Below are positions 43,829-52,772 of a DNA stretch of 64,000 nt, one piece after another. Made by a program: the position numbers and the translations under genes. Position 1 is the first letter of the stretch. Every line of letters begins with the position of its first letter. The notes below the pieces were generated by a model. The model searched no databases, had not been told where the DNA came from, and worked only from the letters and a program-made list of their open reading frames with translations. Source of the stretch: Singulisphaera acidiphila DSM 18658 (lineage in GTDB: Bacteria > Planctomycetota > Planctomycetia > Isosphaerales > Isosphaeraceae); NCBI RefSeq assembly GCF_000242455.2, contig NC_019892.1, forward strand, positions 3,100,001 to 3,164,000, given 5' to 3'.

Positions 43829-44665
43829 TTAGTGGGAGAGGAGGAGCGGAACGGGACACTTCTCCAGCATGGTACGGGTGGTCGAACCGAGAAAGAATTC
43901 ACGGAGGACCGGCTGCCCGTAAGCTCCCATCACCAGCAGACCGGAATCGTAGAGTCTGAGGATCTCGAGAAGAACCTCCGGCGGCTGGTGGTCGGTGCCG
44001 ACCGGATAGGGGAGCGCGTTAAGACTGTGCAATTGGAGAAACTCGACCGCGCGATCGGCACGACGCGTGGCCTCTTTCTTGTCGTTGGAGACACTGACGA
44101 CATGAATTTCGCGTCCCTGACCAAGCCCCGAACCCTCGAATGCGGACAGAGCACGGGCCGATTGAAGGCTGCCGTCGTAGGCGACGACAATGGATTCGCC
44201 CCCACCAAGCGTCCTCGGGACGGCGACCACCGGCCGAGGACTCTCTTGCAGAACCTTGCCGAGTGTCTCGTCAGGCTCGCCCAGGGACCCGTAGTCAAAA
44301 TGGGTTTGCTGGCCAAGCAGGATAAGGTCGTAGCGTTGCGCCTCCATGAGGATCTGGACGAAAGGAGATCCGACGTCCTCCAACGTCCTGCATTCCACGC
44401 CCGCCTTGTGACAGCGCCGTACGAATTCCTCCAGGCTCTCACTCACCTGACGGCGCGCACCGTAAAGTGAATGAGCGGGGGAAGCCGTTCGCCAATAATG
44501 CGGCCCCCCCAGCAGCGACGATCCCGAAGTGAAGATACCTGGCTCGTCGATAATTCCCAGGCCGACTACCAAGGCGTCGAATCGCATCGCCCAGCGCAAG
44601 CCCAGCTCCAAGACCGCGTGGCTGTCGTCGGAGCCATCCAGGCCGACCAAGAGACTCTTCATCAT
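43829..44665 (-). CDS. Tandem universal stress protein
   Basis: The 278-residue product has two UspA domains. The first begins MMKSLLVGLDGSDDSHAVLE and runs to about residue 145; the second begins SIVVAYDGSLQSARALSAFE and ends with LLVMGAYGQPVLREFFLGST, then TRTMLEKCPVPLLL. The Gly-x2-Gly-x9-G(S/T) ATP-binding pattern is clear at the end of domain 2 (GAYGQ...LGSTTR) and degenerate in domain 1 (GQQTHFDYGSLGEPDETLG). Such proteins act in stress survival. It is the last gene of a same-strand cluster (BON, CsrA, small protein, Usp) ending at an intrinsic terminator. GGAGTGAGTC lies before the two candidate Met codons. Confidence 0.9.
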   Translation of the reverse strand: MMKSLLVGLDGSDDSHAVLELGLRWAMRFDALVVGLGIIDEPGIFTSGSSLLGGPHYWRTASPAHSLYGARRQVSESLEEFVRRCHKAGVECRTLEDVGSPFVQILMEAQRYDLILLGQQTHFDYGSLGEPDETLGKVLQESPRPVVAVPRTLGGGESIVVAYDGSLQSARALSAFEGSGLGQGREIHVVSVSNDKKEATRRADRAVEFLQLHSLNALPYPVGTDHQPPEVLLEILRLYDSGLLVMGAYGQPVLREFFLGSTTRTMLEKCPVPLLLSH

Positions 44666-44789
44666 GACTCACTCCTGGCTGCGAGTGAGAGACCGAGAGG
44701 CTCGACAATCCCAGACTCGGTGTTGCAACTCCAGGGTTCCCCTTTCTCCGAGGGCGAGCCTCACCGCGACGAACGGCGGCACAGCGGCC

Positions 44790-45134
44790 TCACAGGGATG
44801 AACGACGTTCGGGGAGCGTTGTTTCGATCTGATCGGGAACATGGACAGTGCACTCGCAGGGCGCATTATCCTTGTTCAGTTCAGCCTCGGCCATCGCCTG
44901 GAGCAGTTCGTTCGCATCGTCAATGGCCCGGTCGATCAGATCACATCGCCATTTGCTTTGAATATTTTCTCGTGCGCATTTTAATTGCACGATCAAATGG
45001 GTGACCCCCTCGGCGACCGTCGAGCACTCGGCCCGGATCTCCGGGAATTCGCAATGATGCACCCGTAGGGTGTGCACGGAACGGCTGGCGCACAGTGCAT
45101 CCTCCACGATCAAGCGATTCTGGTGGGTCAACAT
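44790..45134 (-). CDS. Small hypothetical protein in the CsrA/Usp cluster
   Basis: The 114-residue product, starting MLTHQNRLIVEDALCASRSV, has several Cys and His residues (HTLRVHHCEF, KCARENIQSKWRC, APCECTV) and a central helical region, with no signal peptide. A metal-binding role is possible but not shown. The Met at 45134 is chosen for GGAG 9 bases upstream; an in-frame Met lies five codons earlier without a ribosome-binding site. It sits between csrA and usp on the same strand. I do not recognise the family. Confidence 0.55.
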   Translation of the reverse strand: MLTHQNRLIVEDALCASRSVHTLRVHHCEFPEIRAECSTVAEGVTHLIVQLKCARENIQSKWRCDLIDRAIDDANELLQAMAEAELNKDNAPCECTVHVPDQIETTLPERRSSL

Positions 45135-45246
45135 GGCAGAATTCTCCATGAAAGGAACGACTTCGTGAACTCAACTTTGGTGGGTTCCGCCAGGGCCAGG
45201 AAATCCGCGCCATTTCGGCAACCCCGCTTCACCTGATCCGACCTGT

Positions 45247-45519
45247 TCATTCCGTGGGCATTGCCACGATCGGCTTCATGAAGTTCTCCGGTGACCTGCC
45301 TGGTTGCGCGGGGGGACTCGCTGGGGTGGCCATCGTGGGCAACTCTGCGAGTTCCTCCTTGGATCGGATTGGGGCGCACAGTTCCTCACGATAGATCCCA
45401 ACCCGGTTGGGGGCCTCGAACCCAAGGCGGACTTGGTTGTGGCGAATCCCTACGACCGTGACACGGATCGCGCCATCGATCATGATCGCCTCGTTCAACT
45501 TGCGGCTCAGGACCAGCAT
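45247..45519 (-). CDS. csrA: CsrA-family RNA-binding regulator with extended C-terminus
   Basis: The 90-residue product begins MLVLSRKLNEAIMIDGAIRV and continues TVVGIRHNQVRLGFEAPNRV and GIYREEL, the complete CsrA core of about 50 residues. CsrA dimers bind GGA motifs in mRNA leaders and block or promote translation. The extra 40 residues (Pro/Ala-rich, ending VAMPTE) are longer than usual. Its start overlaps the end of the BON gene by 13 bases, with GGAGTGGGG upstream, so translational coupling is likely. No anti-CsrA protein (FliW) is in the window. Confidence 0.92.
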   Translation of the reverse strand: MLVLSRKLNEAIMIDGAIRVTVVGIRHNQVRLGFEAPNRVGIYREELCAPIRSKEELAELPTMATPASPPAQPGRSPENFMKPIVAMPTE

Positions 45520-45926
45520 TGTTCCCCACTCCCTTCTGGATGCGTGGAGGGGCTCGGCCCTTCCCACGATGGAAGACCCCGTTCGCACGGGTTGGAGCCG
45601 GTCACGCCCATGGTTTCCTCACCGTTCCCCTCACGGCCAAGAGGCGAGCGGCCTGCGGGGGCAACGATTTCAATCTGATTGATGATCTGGTCGACATCGT
45701 CGATCTCGGAGACGATCGCCTGGGCGACCTGCTTCAGGTAGTAGGTGGGAAGGCAACCGCGAAGCCGCACGATCCCTGCGCAGACCTCGTACGAAACGCC
45801 GCGCAAGGCCAGGTAACCGCTACCGCGAAGTCGGCGCTCGACCTCAAGGGAAAGGCCGGCTCCCAAACTTACCCCCGGGAGCGCCAATATCTCGCGATCG
45901 TGGGTATGGGTGAGTGAAACAGTCAT
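45507..45926 (-). CDS. BON-domain protein
   Basis: The 139-residue product contains one BON domain (GLSLEVERRLRGSGYLALRG, VSYEVCAGIVRLRGCLPTYY, LKQVAQAIVSEIDDVDQIIN), the fold of osmotically inducible and phospholipid-binding proteins. There is no signal peptide, and a Ser/Gly/Pro-rich tail follows, ending in the sequence that overlaps csrA. The start at 45926 is the Met before TVSLTHTHDRE; earlier in-frame Mets give an unsupported extension. It heads the cluster and is translationally linked to csrA. Confidence 0.8.
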   Translation of the reverse strand: MTVSLTHTHDREILALPGVSLGAGLSLEVERRLRGSGYLALRGVSYEVCAGIVRLRGCLPTYYLKQVAQAIVSEIDDVDQIINQIEIVAPAGRSPLGREGNGEETMGVTGSNPCERGLPSWEGPSPSTHPEGSGEQCWS

Positions 45927-46338
45927 GGTGACGACTCCTGTGCGCCTCGGGATGGAGAGTCCAACACCGAGACCCGGGGCGGCAGCCATTACCGCAGTGC
46001 ACTGGACCGAAATGCAGGGCGTTCCGGATCTCCGTTCATCGGAAGGGCGGGCCAGGCGCAAACAAACAGCCCCGACCATGCGCAAATTCGCAAGGTGGGG
46101 CCACCATAGCCTCGATCAATTGCCCGCCATGAGCAATGACAACCTTATCGTAACGGCAATTTCAGCATACGTCAAGAGTTCCTGGTTCGAGCGAACCGGA
46201 GCAGCGTGCCAAGAGATCATCGCCTCCCGGCCCGACTCTCTTTGGTTTGGTCGGGCGTTCCGAAGGTGCGCGACATGCCGAGGGGACCGAGGGCGACAAA
46301 GCCCCCGGTCCTGCTCCAAGAAGACGTCTTGATTGACC
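45927..46338. other. Gene-free stretch upstream of the BON/csrA cluster
   Basis: About 410 bases between same-strand genes. It should hold the promoter of the BON-csrA cluster and contains one hairpin (46284-46311). I see no supported coding sequence. Confidence 0.45.
46284..46311 (-). terminator. Hairpin downstream of the second DUF1559 gene
   Basis: GGACCG and CGGTCC pair, and GGGC with GCCC inside, with one A/C mismatch and a 6-base loop, 28 bases after the DUF1559 stop. No T-run follows on that strand, so termination is uncertain. Confidence 0.45.
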
Positions 46339-47436
46339 TCAAAATGAGTCACTACTGATCACCTCGCCACAGCCGATCGTCCCCAGACTCCACCAGGTGT
46401 TCTGATTGGTTGAGTCCTTCATGAACTGGACGTGACCGTCGGCCAGGAGCACATTGACCCCGCCGGAGTGATAGCTATCCGCATTGCTGATATTAGAACA
46501 CGCACCCGAGGCGAGAAAACCGCAGTAGGCCCATTCATCCGACTCGCCATTGGGGGGGACGATGGTGTTGAACAAGGTCGCACACATCGCTCCTTGGCAC
46601 CAGTTATCGCCACGTTGTAGGTCGGGCGTCTTTGTCAAGTTGTTCCAGGTCTGCGAGCACGCAGCGATGCCGGCCTTCACGCCGGCCGGATTATTGAATG
46701 CGTTGTACTGAATGGCCCCGGTGGCCCCGGTCTGAAGCGGTACGCCGACCAGACCGACCAGCTTCGACTTCGGCCTTGCCGAGGTACTCCCGACCGTCGA
46801 TTCGGAGTAAGCGATTGTGTTCGACGTGCCGTCAACAACGCTGGCAATGGTCTTGGATTGTTGGAAAGCGAACAGACCTGTCGTCGGGACGTTGGACAGG
46901 TTCGGCGTCGCGGTATTGGTATTCGAGCCGCTCCCACCAAGGATGTCGGTGGTGGCCCCGATGGACGCAAAATAGCAATTATTGCCGGCGGTGCCATCGT
47001 TCGCGGCGGTCGGCCCATTCGGATCCGAAGGGCAAAGGAACGTGAGGACTTGCGTGTGGAAGATGGTGTAGTTGGGGTATGCGGTGGGGTACCCCGTGGA
47101 ATCACAGGTAAAGTTGAAGTTGATTGCGTTGTAAAGCGCATTCTGCTCGAGTTGCGGGAGCAAGGCCGCGTGCGAACTCCAAGACTCCTTGGCCTGATAG
47201 CTCATCGTCGCCGGAGCGAGTACGCCGCTGCCGGACCCCATGGGGAAGCTGTTGTTGACATTATGGTAATTGTGCATCGCAAGCCCGAACTGCTTCAGAT
47301 TGTTGACGCACTGCGAACGCCGGGCCGCTTCGCGCGCCGCCTGCACCGCGGGAAGCAGAAGGGCAATCAAGACCGCAATAATGGCGATGACGACCAGCAG
47401 TTCAATCAGCGTGAAACCTTCTCGCTTGCTTCTCAT
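46339..47436 (-). CDS. DUF1559 protein with type IV prepilin-like N-terminus
   Basis: The 365-residue product starts [20 protein letters not shown] and carries [19 protein letters not shown], then the long beta-rich DUF1559 body and the [13 protein letters not shown] signature, ending [17 protein letters not shown] lies 8 bases before the Met at 47436. It is the second of three paralogues in this window. The function is unknown; the N-terminal helix should place it in the cytoplasmic membrane and export the rest. Confidence 0.9.
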   Translation of the reverse strand: MRSKREGFTLIELLVVIAIIAVLIALLLPAVQAAREAARRSQCVNNLKQFGLAMHNYHNVNNSFPMGSGSGVLAPATMSYQAKESWSSHAALLPQLEQNALYNAINFNFTCDSTGYPTAYPNYTIFHTQVLTFLCPSDPNGPTAANDGTAGNNCYFASIGATTDILGGSGSNTNTATPNLSNVPTTGLFAFQQSKTIASVVDGTSNTIAYSESTVGSTSARPKSKLVGLVGVPLQTGATGAIQYNAFNNPAGVKAGIAACSQTWNNLTKTPDLQRGDNWCQGAMCATLFNTIVPPNGESDEWAYCGFLASGACSNISNADSYHSGGVNVLLADGHVQFMKDSTNQNTWWSLGTIGCGEVISSDSF

Positions 47437-48767
47437 CGGGAAAACCCTCTGGATTAGAAAAGAAGGAACCAACAACGAACGCTGTCCGACCTGATTTTGC
47501 GCATGGAGCCGCCACCGCGAACGATTGCAGAGGCATTCGGATCTGAAAACGGGCTTCGGATTTACGTGGTATGGCTCTTCTCATAAGCCACTTTGACATG
47601 CAGTCAAAGTGACACGTACCATCGGAGCTCGACTTCGCCGCAACAGACACACAAACGGTGTGACAGTTGTCGTAAGCAACGATCGGCCTGGGATTGGCTC
47701 CTGGCTGGATTCTTATGCGAAAAAGATGGGATTCGGAATCGAAGGTCCGAAACTTCGTGCCAGCACACGGAGGGCGAGCATTGCCGCTCCCCGCGCGGCG
47801 ATCGGAGGCCGATCGGCTGGTCCAGTCCACAATGATCCAACACCCGTAGAGGTTCGGGTGAGATGCGAGATCATCCTATTCGGCTCGTTTGCATTGTCGA
47901 CCTTTCTGCAAGTGAGGCAGATGAGGCCCGCAGGGTATCCGAAGCGCGAGAATCGGCAACGGCACCCTCGAAAAACGACCGGCAAGTTTTCGTGGAGAGC
48001 TTACTCAACGCAGACAACTTTAGTCTGAGCCGAATATACGTCAGGCGCATGGGGATGATCAATCTAGGTTTGATCTTTTTTCTCAAGTTTTCGGCCAGCC
48101 TTCCGTCTCCACAAGGATTCCGTCGAGACCACTCGATTTCGAAGGCCACGCAATCTTGGACTTCAAGAGCGTTTCTTGCCAGTGTTCGCGTAATATTGAA
48201 AGCATGAATTCCCGTAGCGACCAGGAATAAATCGGTTTACAGATCCCCCCAAAAAACCACCATTGAAACCCTGCTCAAAACAACCAAGAACGCACTAAAC
48301 AGGTTCGTGAAATAAAGTCATTGATGACAGACGTCCCAAACGGGAGTCCGAGGATCAGAGTCTGTGAACCTGGGCCAACCATCGACTGAGAAATGTCCTG
48401 GGTCGATCCATGGCAGCCTCCACGCGATGGGATGGTTGTCGATGGTTCGCACGGCACCACCATTCGCGGCCGACGGCTCAGGGGAGGCTCACGCTCGGGG
48501 AAGGCTCGAGGAATGCAAGGCCCGTGCCACCCACTCGTTATGGACGAAGGATGGGATGAAATCGTGCTCCCCTTTGCCGCTCTCGCTTGACTGGAAAGGC
48601 CCCGACTCGTCCAATACAAATGACTCCACGGGCGGGACGAGCGAACAAAGCAAGGGTTGCTCGTGTCATTTGGGGATTCTATCGGATCGATGACCGGACG
48701 GCTCTCCGAGCTGGCCCGGTCAGGATTGATTTGTACTTTGCATTGGATGGGACCAAAGGTCGAGACC
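47437..48767. other. Long gene-free stretch
   Basis: About 1.3 kb between the divergent DUF1559 and ABC-ATPase genes. Open frames in it on both strands have no family features, and the largest (minus strand, 48275-48958) is antisense to the start of the ABC gene. One perfect inverted repeat is visible: CACTTTGAC (47589-47597) and GTCAAAGTG (47603-47611), spaced by ATGCA, which could be an operator. Nothing else is recognised. Confidence 0.5.
47589..47611. repeat. Perfect 9-bp palindrome, operator-like
   Basis: CACTTTGAC-ATGCA-GTCAAAGTG. It lies about 150 bases upstream of the DUF1559 gene start and is AT-balanced with no T-run, so it fits a protein-binding site better than a terminator. No candidate regulator is known. 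Confidence 0.4.
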
Positions 48768-49625
48768 ATGGATCGAAGCGCAGCGGAGGGGGCCGGCAAC
48801 GGCCGTTCGGACGGGTTCGCCATCGTCGCCCGAGGTGTGGGCGTGCAGAAGGAGGACCGCTGGATTTTGAAGGATGTCGATTGGACGGTGCCGACGGGAG
48901 CGTGCGTCGCCATCCTTGGGCCGAACGGCAGTGGCAAAAGCTCACTCGCTCGGGTCATCTCGGGCTACCTTTGGCCGACCGAGGGGGAAGTTTCCGTCCT
49001 TGGTGAGGTGTTCGGCTCGGTGAATCTGCACGAGCTCCGCGAGTCGCTCCGGCTCGTCCAGCCCATCGGGCAGGCCGAGCCGGCCCCCGAAATGACAGCG
49101 TTGCAGGTCGCCCTGACGGGGGCCTTCGGGACGGTCGGACTGTACAGCGAACCCCCCGGTGAGCTCCGGGCCGAGGCGGAACGGCTCCTCGGCGTGGTCG
49201 GGCTCCGGTCAGTTATGGGGCACCCCTATCGGACCCTGAGCAACGGCGAGCGGATTCGCTGCCTGATCGCCCGGGCCCTGGTACGCAAGCCTCGACTCCT
49301 CTTGCTCGACGAGCCGACGGCGGGCCTCGACCTCCTGGCTCGAGAGCAGGTCCTCGCGACGATCGAGTCGCTCTTCCGCTCCGGCGACGAACGTCCGACG
49401 GTGGTCTTGATCACGCATCACCTGGAGGAACTACCGCCGGCCGTCTCGCGGGTCATGGTTCTCGACGAAGGGAAGGTCGCCGCGGAAGGGACTCCCGAGG
49501 AAGTGCTTACCTCGGAACTTCTCTCAGCCGTTTATCGATGTCCTCTCGACGTGGTCCAGAGCAATGGCCGCTATTACTCACGAGTGAGCCCAGGGGCATG
49601 GGACGCCTTGCTGGCGTCGGGCTGA
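48768..49625 (+). CDS. ABC transporter ATP-binding protein
   Basis: The 285-residue product has the full ABC ATPase set: Walker A GPNGSGKSS, signature LSNGERIRCLIARAL (a variant of LSGGQ), Walker B RLLLLDEPTAGLD and the switch His in LITHHLEELP. A substrate-facing partner membrane protein is not in the window, so the exporter or importer class is open; the fold resembles the ModC/ABC-type heads used by photorepair-like and metal transporters. The Met at 48768 has AAAGG upstream and is preferred over two earlier in-frame Mets. Confidence 0.85.
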   Translation: MDRSAAEGAGNGRSDGFAIVARGVGVQKEDRWILKDVDWTVPTGACVAILGPNGSGKSSLARVISGYLWPTEGEVSVLGEVFGSVNLHELRESLRLVQPIGQAEPAPEMTALQVALTGAFGTVGLYSEPPGELRAEAERLLGVVGLRSVMGHPYRTLSNGERIRCLIARALVRKPRLLLLDEPTAGLDLLAREQVLATIESLFRSGDERPTVVLITHHLEELPPAVSRVMVLDEGKVAAEGTPEEVLTSELLSAVYRCPLDVVQSNGRYYSRVSPGAWDALLASG

Positions 49626-49797
49626 CCCAAGAAAAAAGGGGCGCCGGGCCGGGCACCACGGTGCGCCGGCTCCAGACCGATGGAGTCTGGGACATCCTCA
49701 TCAACAACGCTACGTCCCATTGAGACGATTCTCCCCAAGGCGAGCAGGTGTCCCCCTCCTCATGGCAGGCCCAAAAGCGATGGTAAGGAAAGGCAGC

Positions 49798-51150
49798 ATG
49801 AAAATCACATCGATCGCCCGCCTGTCTGCGATGCTCTGGGGCTTCTCGCTGTTGCCTGCAACGGCGGCAGAACACGTCGTGGCTTTCACGCACGTTCGGC
49901 TGGTCGATGGCAAGGGGGGGCCTCCCATCAACGAGGCGGTGGTGGTGATCGAGGGCAATCGCATTGTCACGGTCGGTCCCAGCGGAACGGCAATCCCCGA
50001 GGGGGCGGAGATTCGTGACTCCCACGGGCTCACGATGATCCCTGGCCTCGTTTCCGATCACAGTCACATTGGGCAAGTCGGTGGCACGTCCACCGGGGCC
50101 GAGAACTATACGAGGACCAGGATCGAGGCGGAGTTGCGTCAATATCGCGACTACGGTGTGACGACCGTCACCGCCCTGGGCAACAATGGACCTCTCTTCG
50201 AGACGATCCGGGCCGAGGCTCATGCCGGCCGGACCGATGGCGCCGATCTGTTCGGCGTAGATCGCGGAGTCGGAGTGCCCGACGGCGCGCCGCCGCAAGC
50301 AATGGTCAAGCTCGGCCCGGACCAGCTCTTCCGCCCACGCAACGCGGTCGAGGCGCGGGCCGCCATCACGGCGATGGCGGAGCGGAAGACCGACCTGATC
50401 AAGATCTGGCTCGATGATTTCGCCGGCGGTGTGCCCGCCAAGATGAGCCCCGAGGTCTACAATGCAGTCATCGACGAAGCCCATCGCCGGGGCATCCGCG
50501 TCGCCGCCCATATCCATGACCTGGCAGATGCCAAGGCAATTGTCGCGGCCGGGGCCGACATCATTGCCCACGGCGTGCGCGACCAGCCGGTTGATCCGGT
50601 GTTTATTGATGCGATGAAAGCCCAAGGCGTCTGGTATGTCGCGACCCTGAGCCTTGACGATGCCACGTTCGCCTGGGCCGATCAGGCGCCGTGGACGCAA
50701 ACTCCGTTCGCCAAAGCAGCCCTCTCGCCCGAGCTCGCCCGCCAGTTCGCCGACCCAGCCTGGCGCTCCAAAGTGCTTGCCGATCCCAAAACCGCGGCAG
50801 CGCGAGCCTCACTCGCAATGAACCTACGCAACCTCAAAACGCTTCACGACGCAGGCGTCAAAATTGGCTTCGGCACCGACAGCGGCGCCACTCCGCTGCG
50901 CGTGGCCGGGATCGCAGAACACCGCGAGCTGGCACTCATGGTTGAAGCCGGCCTGACTCCGCAACAGGCTCTGAAGATCGCCACCGCCAACGCGGCCGAC
51001 GCGCTGAGGCTCACCGACCGCGGCCGGATCGCCCCCGGACTCCGGGCCGACTTCATCGTCCTGGATGCGGACCCATCCCGAGCGATCGGCAACAGTCAGT
51101 CCATTCGCGAAGTCTGGCTCCGCGGACGGGTCTTTCCCCGCGTGAAATAG
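49798..51150 (+). CDS. Secreted metal-dependent amidohydrolase
   Basis: The 450-residue product has a signal peptide (MKITSIARLSAMLWGFSLLP, cleavage near ATAAE) and the amidohydrolase fold. Metal-ligand candidates are HSH (in VSDHSHIGQ), AAHIHD, IAHGV and the Asp of GTDSG. The imidazolonepropionase-like family hydrolyses ring or amide bonds, and the substrate here is unknown. AAGGAAAGG precedes the Met at 49798. It is convergent with a TetR-family regulator, whose 3' end is 28 bp away. Confidence 0.88.
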   Translation: MKITSIARLSAMLWGFSLLPATAAEHVVAFTHVRLVDGKGGPPINEAVVVIEGNRIVTVGPSGTAIPEGAEIRDSHGLTMIPGLVSDHSHIGQVGGTSTGAENYTRTRIEAELRQYRDYGVTTVTALGNNGPLFETIRAEAHAGRTDGADLFGVDRGVGVPDGAPPQAMVKLGPDQLFRPRNAVEARAAITAMAERKTDLIKIWLDDFAGGVPAKMSPEVYNAVIDEAHRRGIRVAAHIHDLADAKAIVAAGADIIAHGVRDQPVDPVFIDAMKAQGVWYVATLSLDDATFAWADQAPWTQTPFAKAALSPELARQFADPAWRSKVLADPKTAAARASLAMNLRNLKTLHDAGVKIGFGTDSGATPLRVAGIAEHRELALMVEAGLTPQQALKIATANAADALRLTDRGRIAPGLRADFIVLDADPSRAIGNSQSIREVWLRGRVFPRVK

Positions 51151-51169
51151 GAGATCGCCTATTTTCACG
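51141..51169. terminator. Shared hairpin between amidohydrolase and TetR genes
   Basis: CGTGAAATAGG and CCTATTTTCACG pair with one bulged T and a 6-base loop, spanning the amidohydrolase stop in the 28-bp gap between two convergent genes. It probably ends both transcripts. Confidence 0.55.
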
Positions 51170-51178
51170 GCACGAACG

Positions 51179-51799
51179 TCAGTTCGTCTTGCGGTGGAGA
51201 GGCGGAATCGAAGACAGCGGTTCAGAATCTGTGACCAGGCTCGCCTTGGCGAAGTCACGGCAAGAGGCGAGGATCCGTTCGCCCAGAGCTTCATCCTGGA
51301 CGGATCGGGCGACTCCGAGTCCGCCGACGCAAAGGGCGACGATCGCGAGGGCCCGATCCTCCGAGAGTTCCTCTCCCGCAGCGGCCATCAGCCGGGCGGC
51401 AAGGTTACGGACGATGGCCTCGAAGCTCGCCTTCACCGGCCCGCCTGCGCGTGCGATCTCGGAGGCCAAGGCCGGCAGCGGGCAGCCGTCCTCGGTGTTC
51501 CTCATATGCCGTGGGGCAAGATAGCGTTCGATGAAGGCGACTGCCGAGGCGAGACCAGCCGCCCCCTGACGCTCCTTCTCTGGTGGGGTGTCCGTTTCGG
51601 ACGAGGCGGGCGCCAACACCTCGGCGAGGAGCGCTTCCTTGGAGCGGAAGTGGGCGTAGAACCCTCCGGCGGTGAGCCCCGCCTCTTCCATGACCTGATC
51701 CACCCCCGCCGCATGATACCCCTCGCGCCGGAAGACCTTCCCCGCCGCCCGGAGGATCTTGGCCCTGGTCTGCTCCTTGTGACCGGTCGGATAACGCAT
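51179..51799 (-). CDS. TetR-family transcriptional regulator
   Basis: The 206-residue product has the TetR N-terminal helix-turn-helix: RAKILRAAGKVFRREGYHAA, GVDQVMEEAGLTAGGFYAHF and RSKEALLAEVL. The C-terminal ligand domain (residues 60-200) contains CPLPALASEIARAGGPVKAS and VALCVGGLGVARSVQDEALG, a signature of the AcrR/YbiH-like group. A small hydrophobic inducer is likely. It is convergent with the secreted amidohydrolase rather than divergent, so the target may lie elsewhere. The start is an ATG without a clear Shine-Dalgarno sequence. Confidence 0.88.
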   Translation of the reverse strand: MRYPTGHKEQTRAKILRAAGKVFRREGYHAAGVDQVMEEAGLTAGGFYAHFRSKEALLAEVLAPASSETDTPPEKERQGAAGLASAVAFIERYLAPRHMRNTEDGCPLPALASEIARAGGPVKASFEAIVRNLAARLMAAAGEELSEDRALAIVALCVGGLGVARSVQDEALGERILASCRDFAKASLVTDSEPLSSIPPLHRKTN

Positions 51800-52181
51800 G
51801 AGCCGCCTCCACCTGATTCATAACGATCGCGAGAGAGATCCTGCCGCAATCTCCTCGTTGGAAGCCAACATCGTGTGAGACTCGAGCATTCCCTTGCGGC
51901 CGCGATGCGCCTCCAAGACCTGAGTGGAGTCGGGCCTGAGCCTTGGCCTCGCGACCTCGCTCGCCCACAAGATTTCCGAAGAGAGCGTGATCAGTAAGCC
52001 CACGACGCATCATATCACGCACGTAATTCAAAGACAAGGAGGATCGCGTCGTGCAGTGGATGCGGCCTCCACTCACGCCATCTCGCGAGCCTGCCTCGAA
52101 TCACCCAAACAAAGCAACAAAAACAATTGCCAAAATACAATAATTTCAAAATTAACCATAAACTCAGCAATAACGACATGC
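51800..52181. other. Gene-free stretch
   Basis: About 380 bases upstream of the TetR gene and downstream of the response-regulator gene. It contains the TetR promoter region; the AT-rich part near 52100-52170 is notable in this GC-rich window. No gene is supported. Confidence 0.45.
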
Positions 52182-52772
52182 CTATTCGCCTCCATAAGCC
52201 TCTTCAGCCGTAAGAATGATCCGGGCAATTTCGATCAATTTCATGTTCTTGTCACTGGCAATTTTTTGCAGTCTGCGGAAGGCTTCGTGTTCATCAAGGT
52301 TCGCCTTCTTCATGAGGATGCCCTTGGCTTTCTCGATGGTCTTGCGATCCTCGAGAGCCTGTTTAAGGTCGGCAGCCTCCTTGCGGAGGGCCTGGAACTG
52401 ATCGAAGCGGCGGATGGCGATTGCGATGGCCGGTTCGAGGTCGGCCTGCTTGATCGGCTTGACGAGAAAGGCCATCACGAAGTCGGCCTCCGCACGTCGA
52501 ATTGTGGCAGGGTCATGGTAGGCGGAAACCAGGATCACGGGAACTGCGGAATTCTTGTAAATGAGGGCCGCCGCGTCGATGCCGTCCATGTCGGGCATCT
52601 TGATATCGGTAATCACCAGGTCTGGTTTTCCGACACGACAGTGCTCGACAAGGTCTCGGCCGGTTCCCGAGACGGCGATCACCTCGTGTCCCAGGTGTGG
52701 CAGGATCGTGCGGAAGTATTCCTGCATGTCGGGTTCGTCGTCGGCAACGGCAATCCGTAGCGAGTGGTTCAT
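52182..52772 (-). CDS. Response regulator with RNA-binding ANTAR domain
   Basis: The 196-residue product has a receiver domain (AVADDEPDMQEYFRTIL, with Asp56 in LVITDIKMPDMDG, VSAYHD and the conserved Lys in FLVKPIKQ) and a C-terminal ANTAR domain (DLKQALEDRKTIEKAKGILM, then DEHEAFRRLQKIASDKNMKL). ANTAR proteins such as AmiR and NasT bind two-hairpin RNA motifs and stop a terminator from forming. Its ATG overlaps the stop of the upstream kinase gene by four bases (ATGA), so the two form an operon and probably a cognate pair. GGGGAG lies upstream. Confidence 0.92.
   Translation of the reverse strand: MNHSLRIAVADDEPDMQEYFRTILPHLGHEVIAVSGTGRDLVEHCRVGKPDLVITDIKMPDMDGIDAAALIYKNSAVPVILVSAYHDPATIRRAEADFVMAFLVKPIKQADLEPAIAIAIRRFDQFQALRKEAADLKQALEDRKTIEKAKGILMKKANLDEHEAFRRLQKIASDKNMKLIEIARIILTAEEAYGGE

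Noticed and set aside
48275..48958. A 227-codon minus-strand frame
   Set aside because: Its first part is antisense to the ABC ATPase start and the rest has no recognisable domain.
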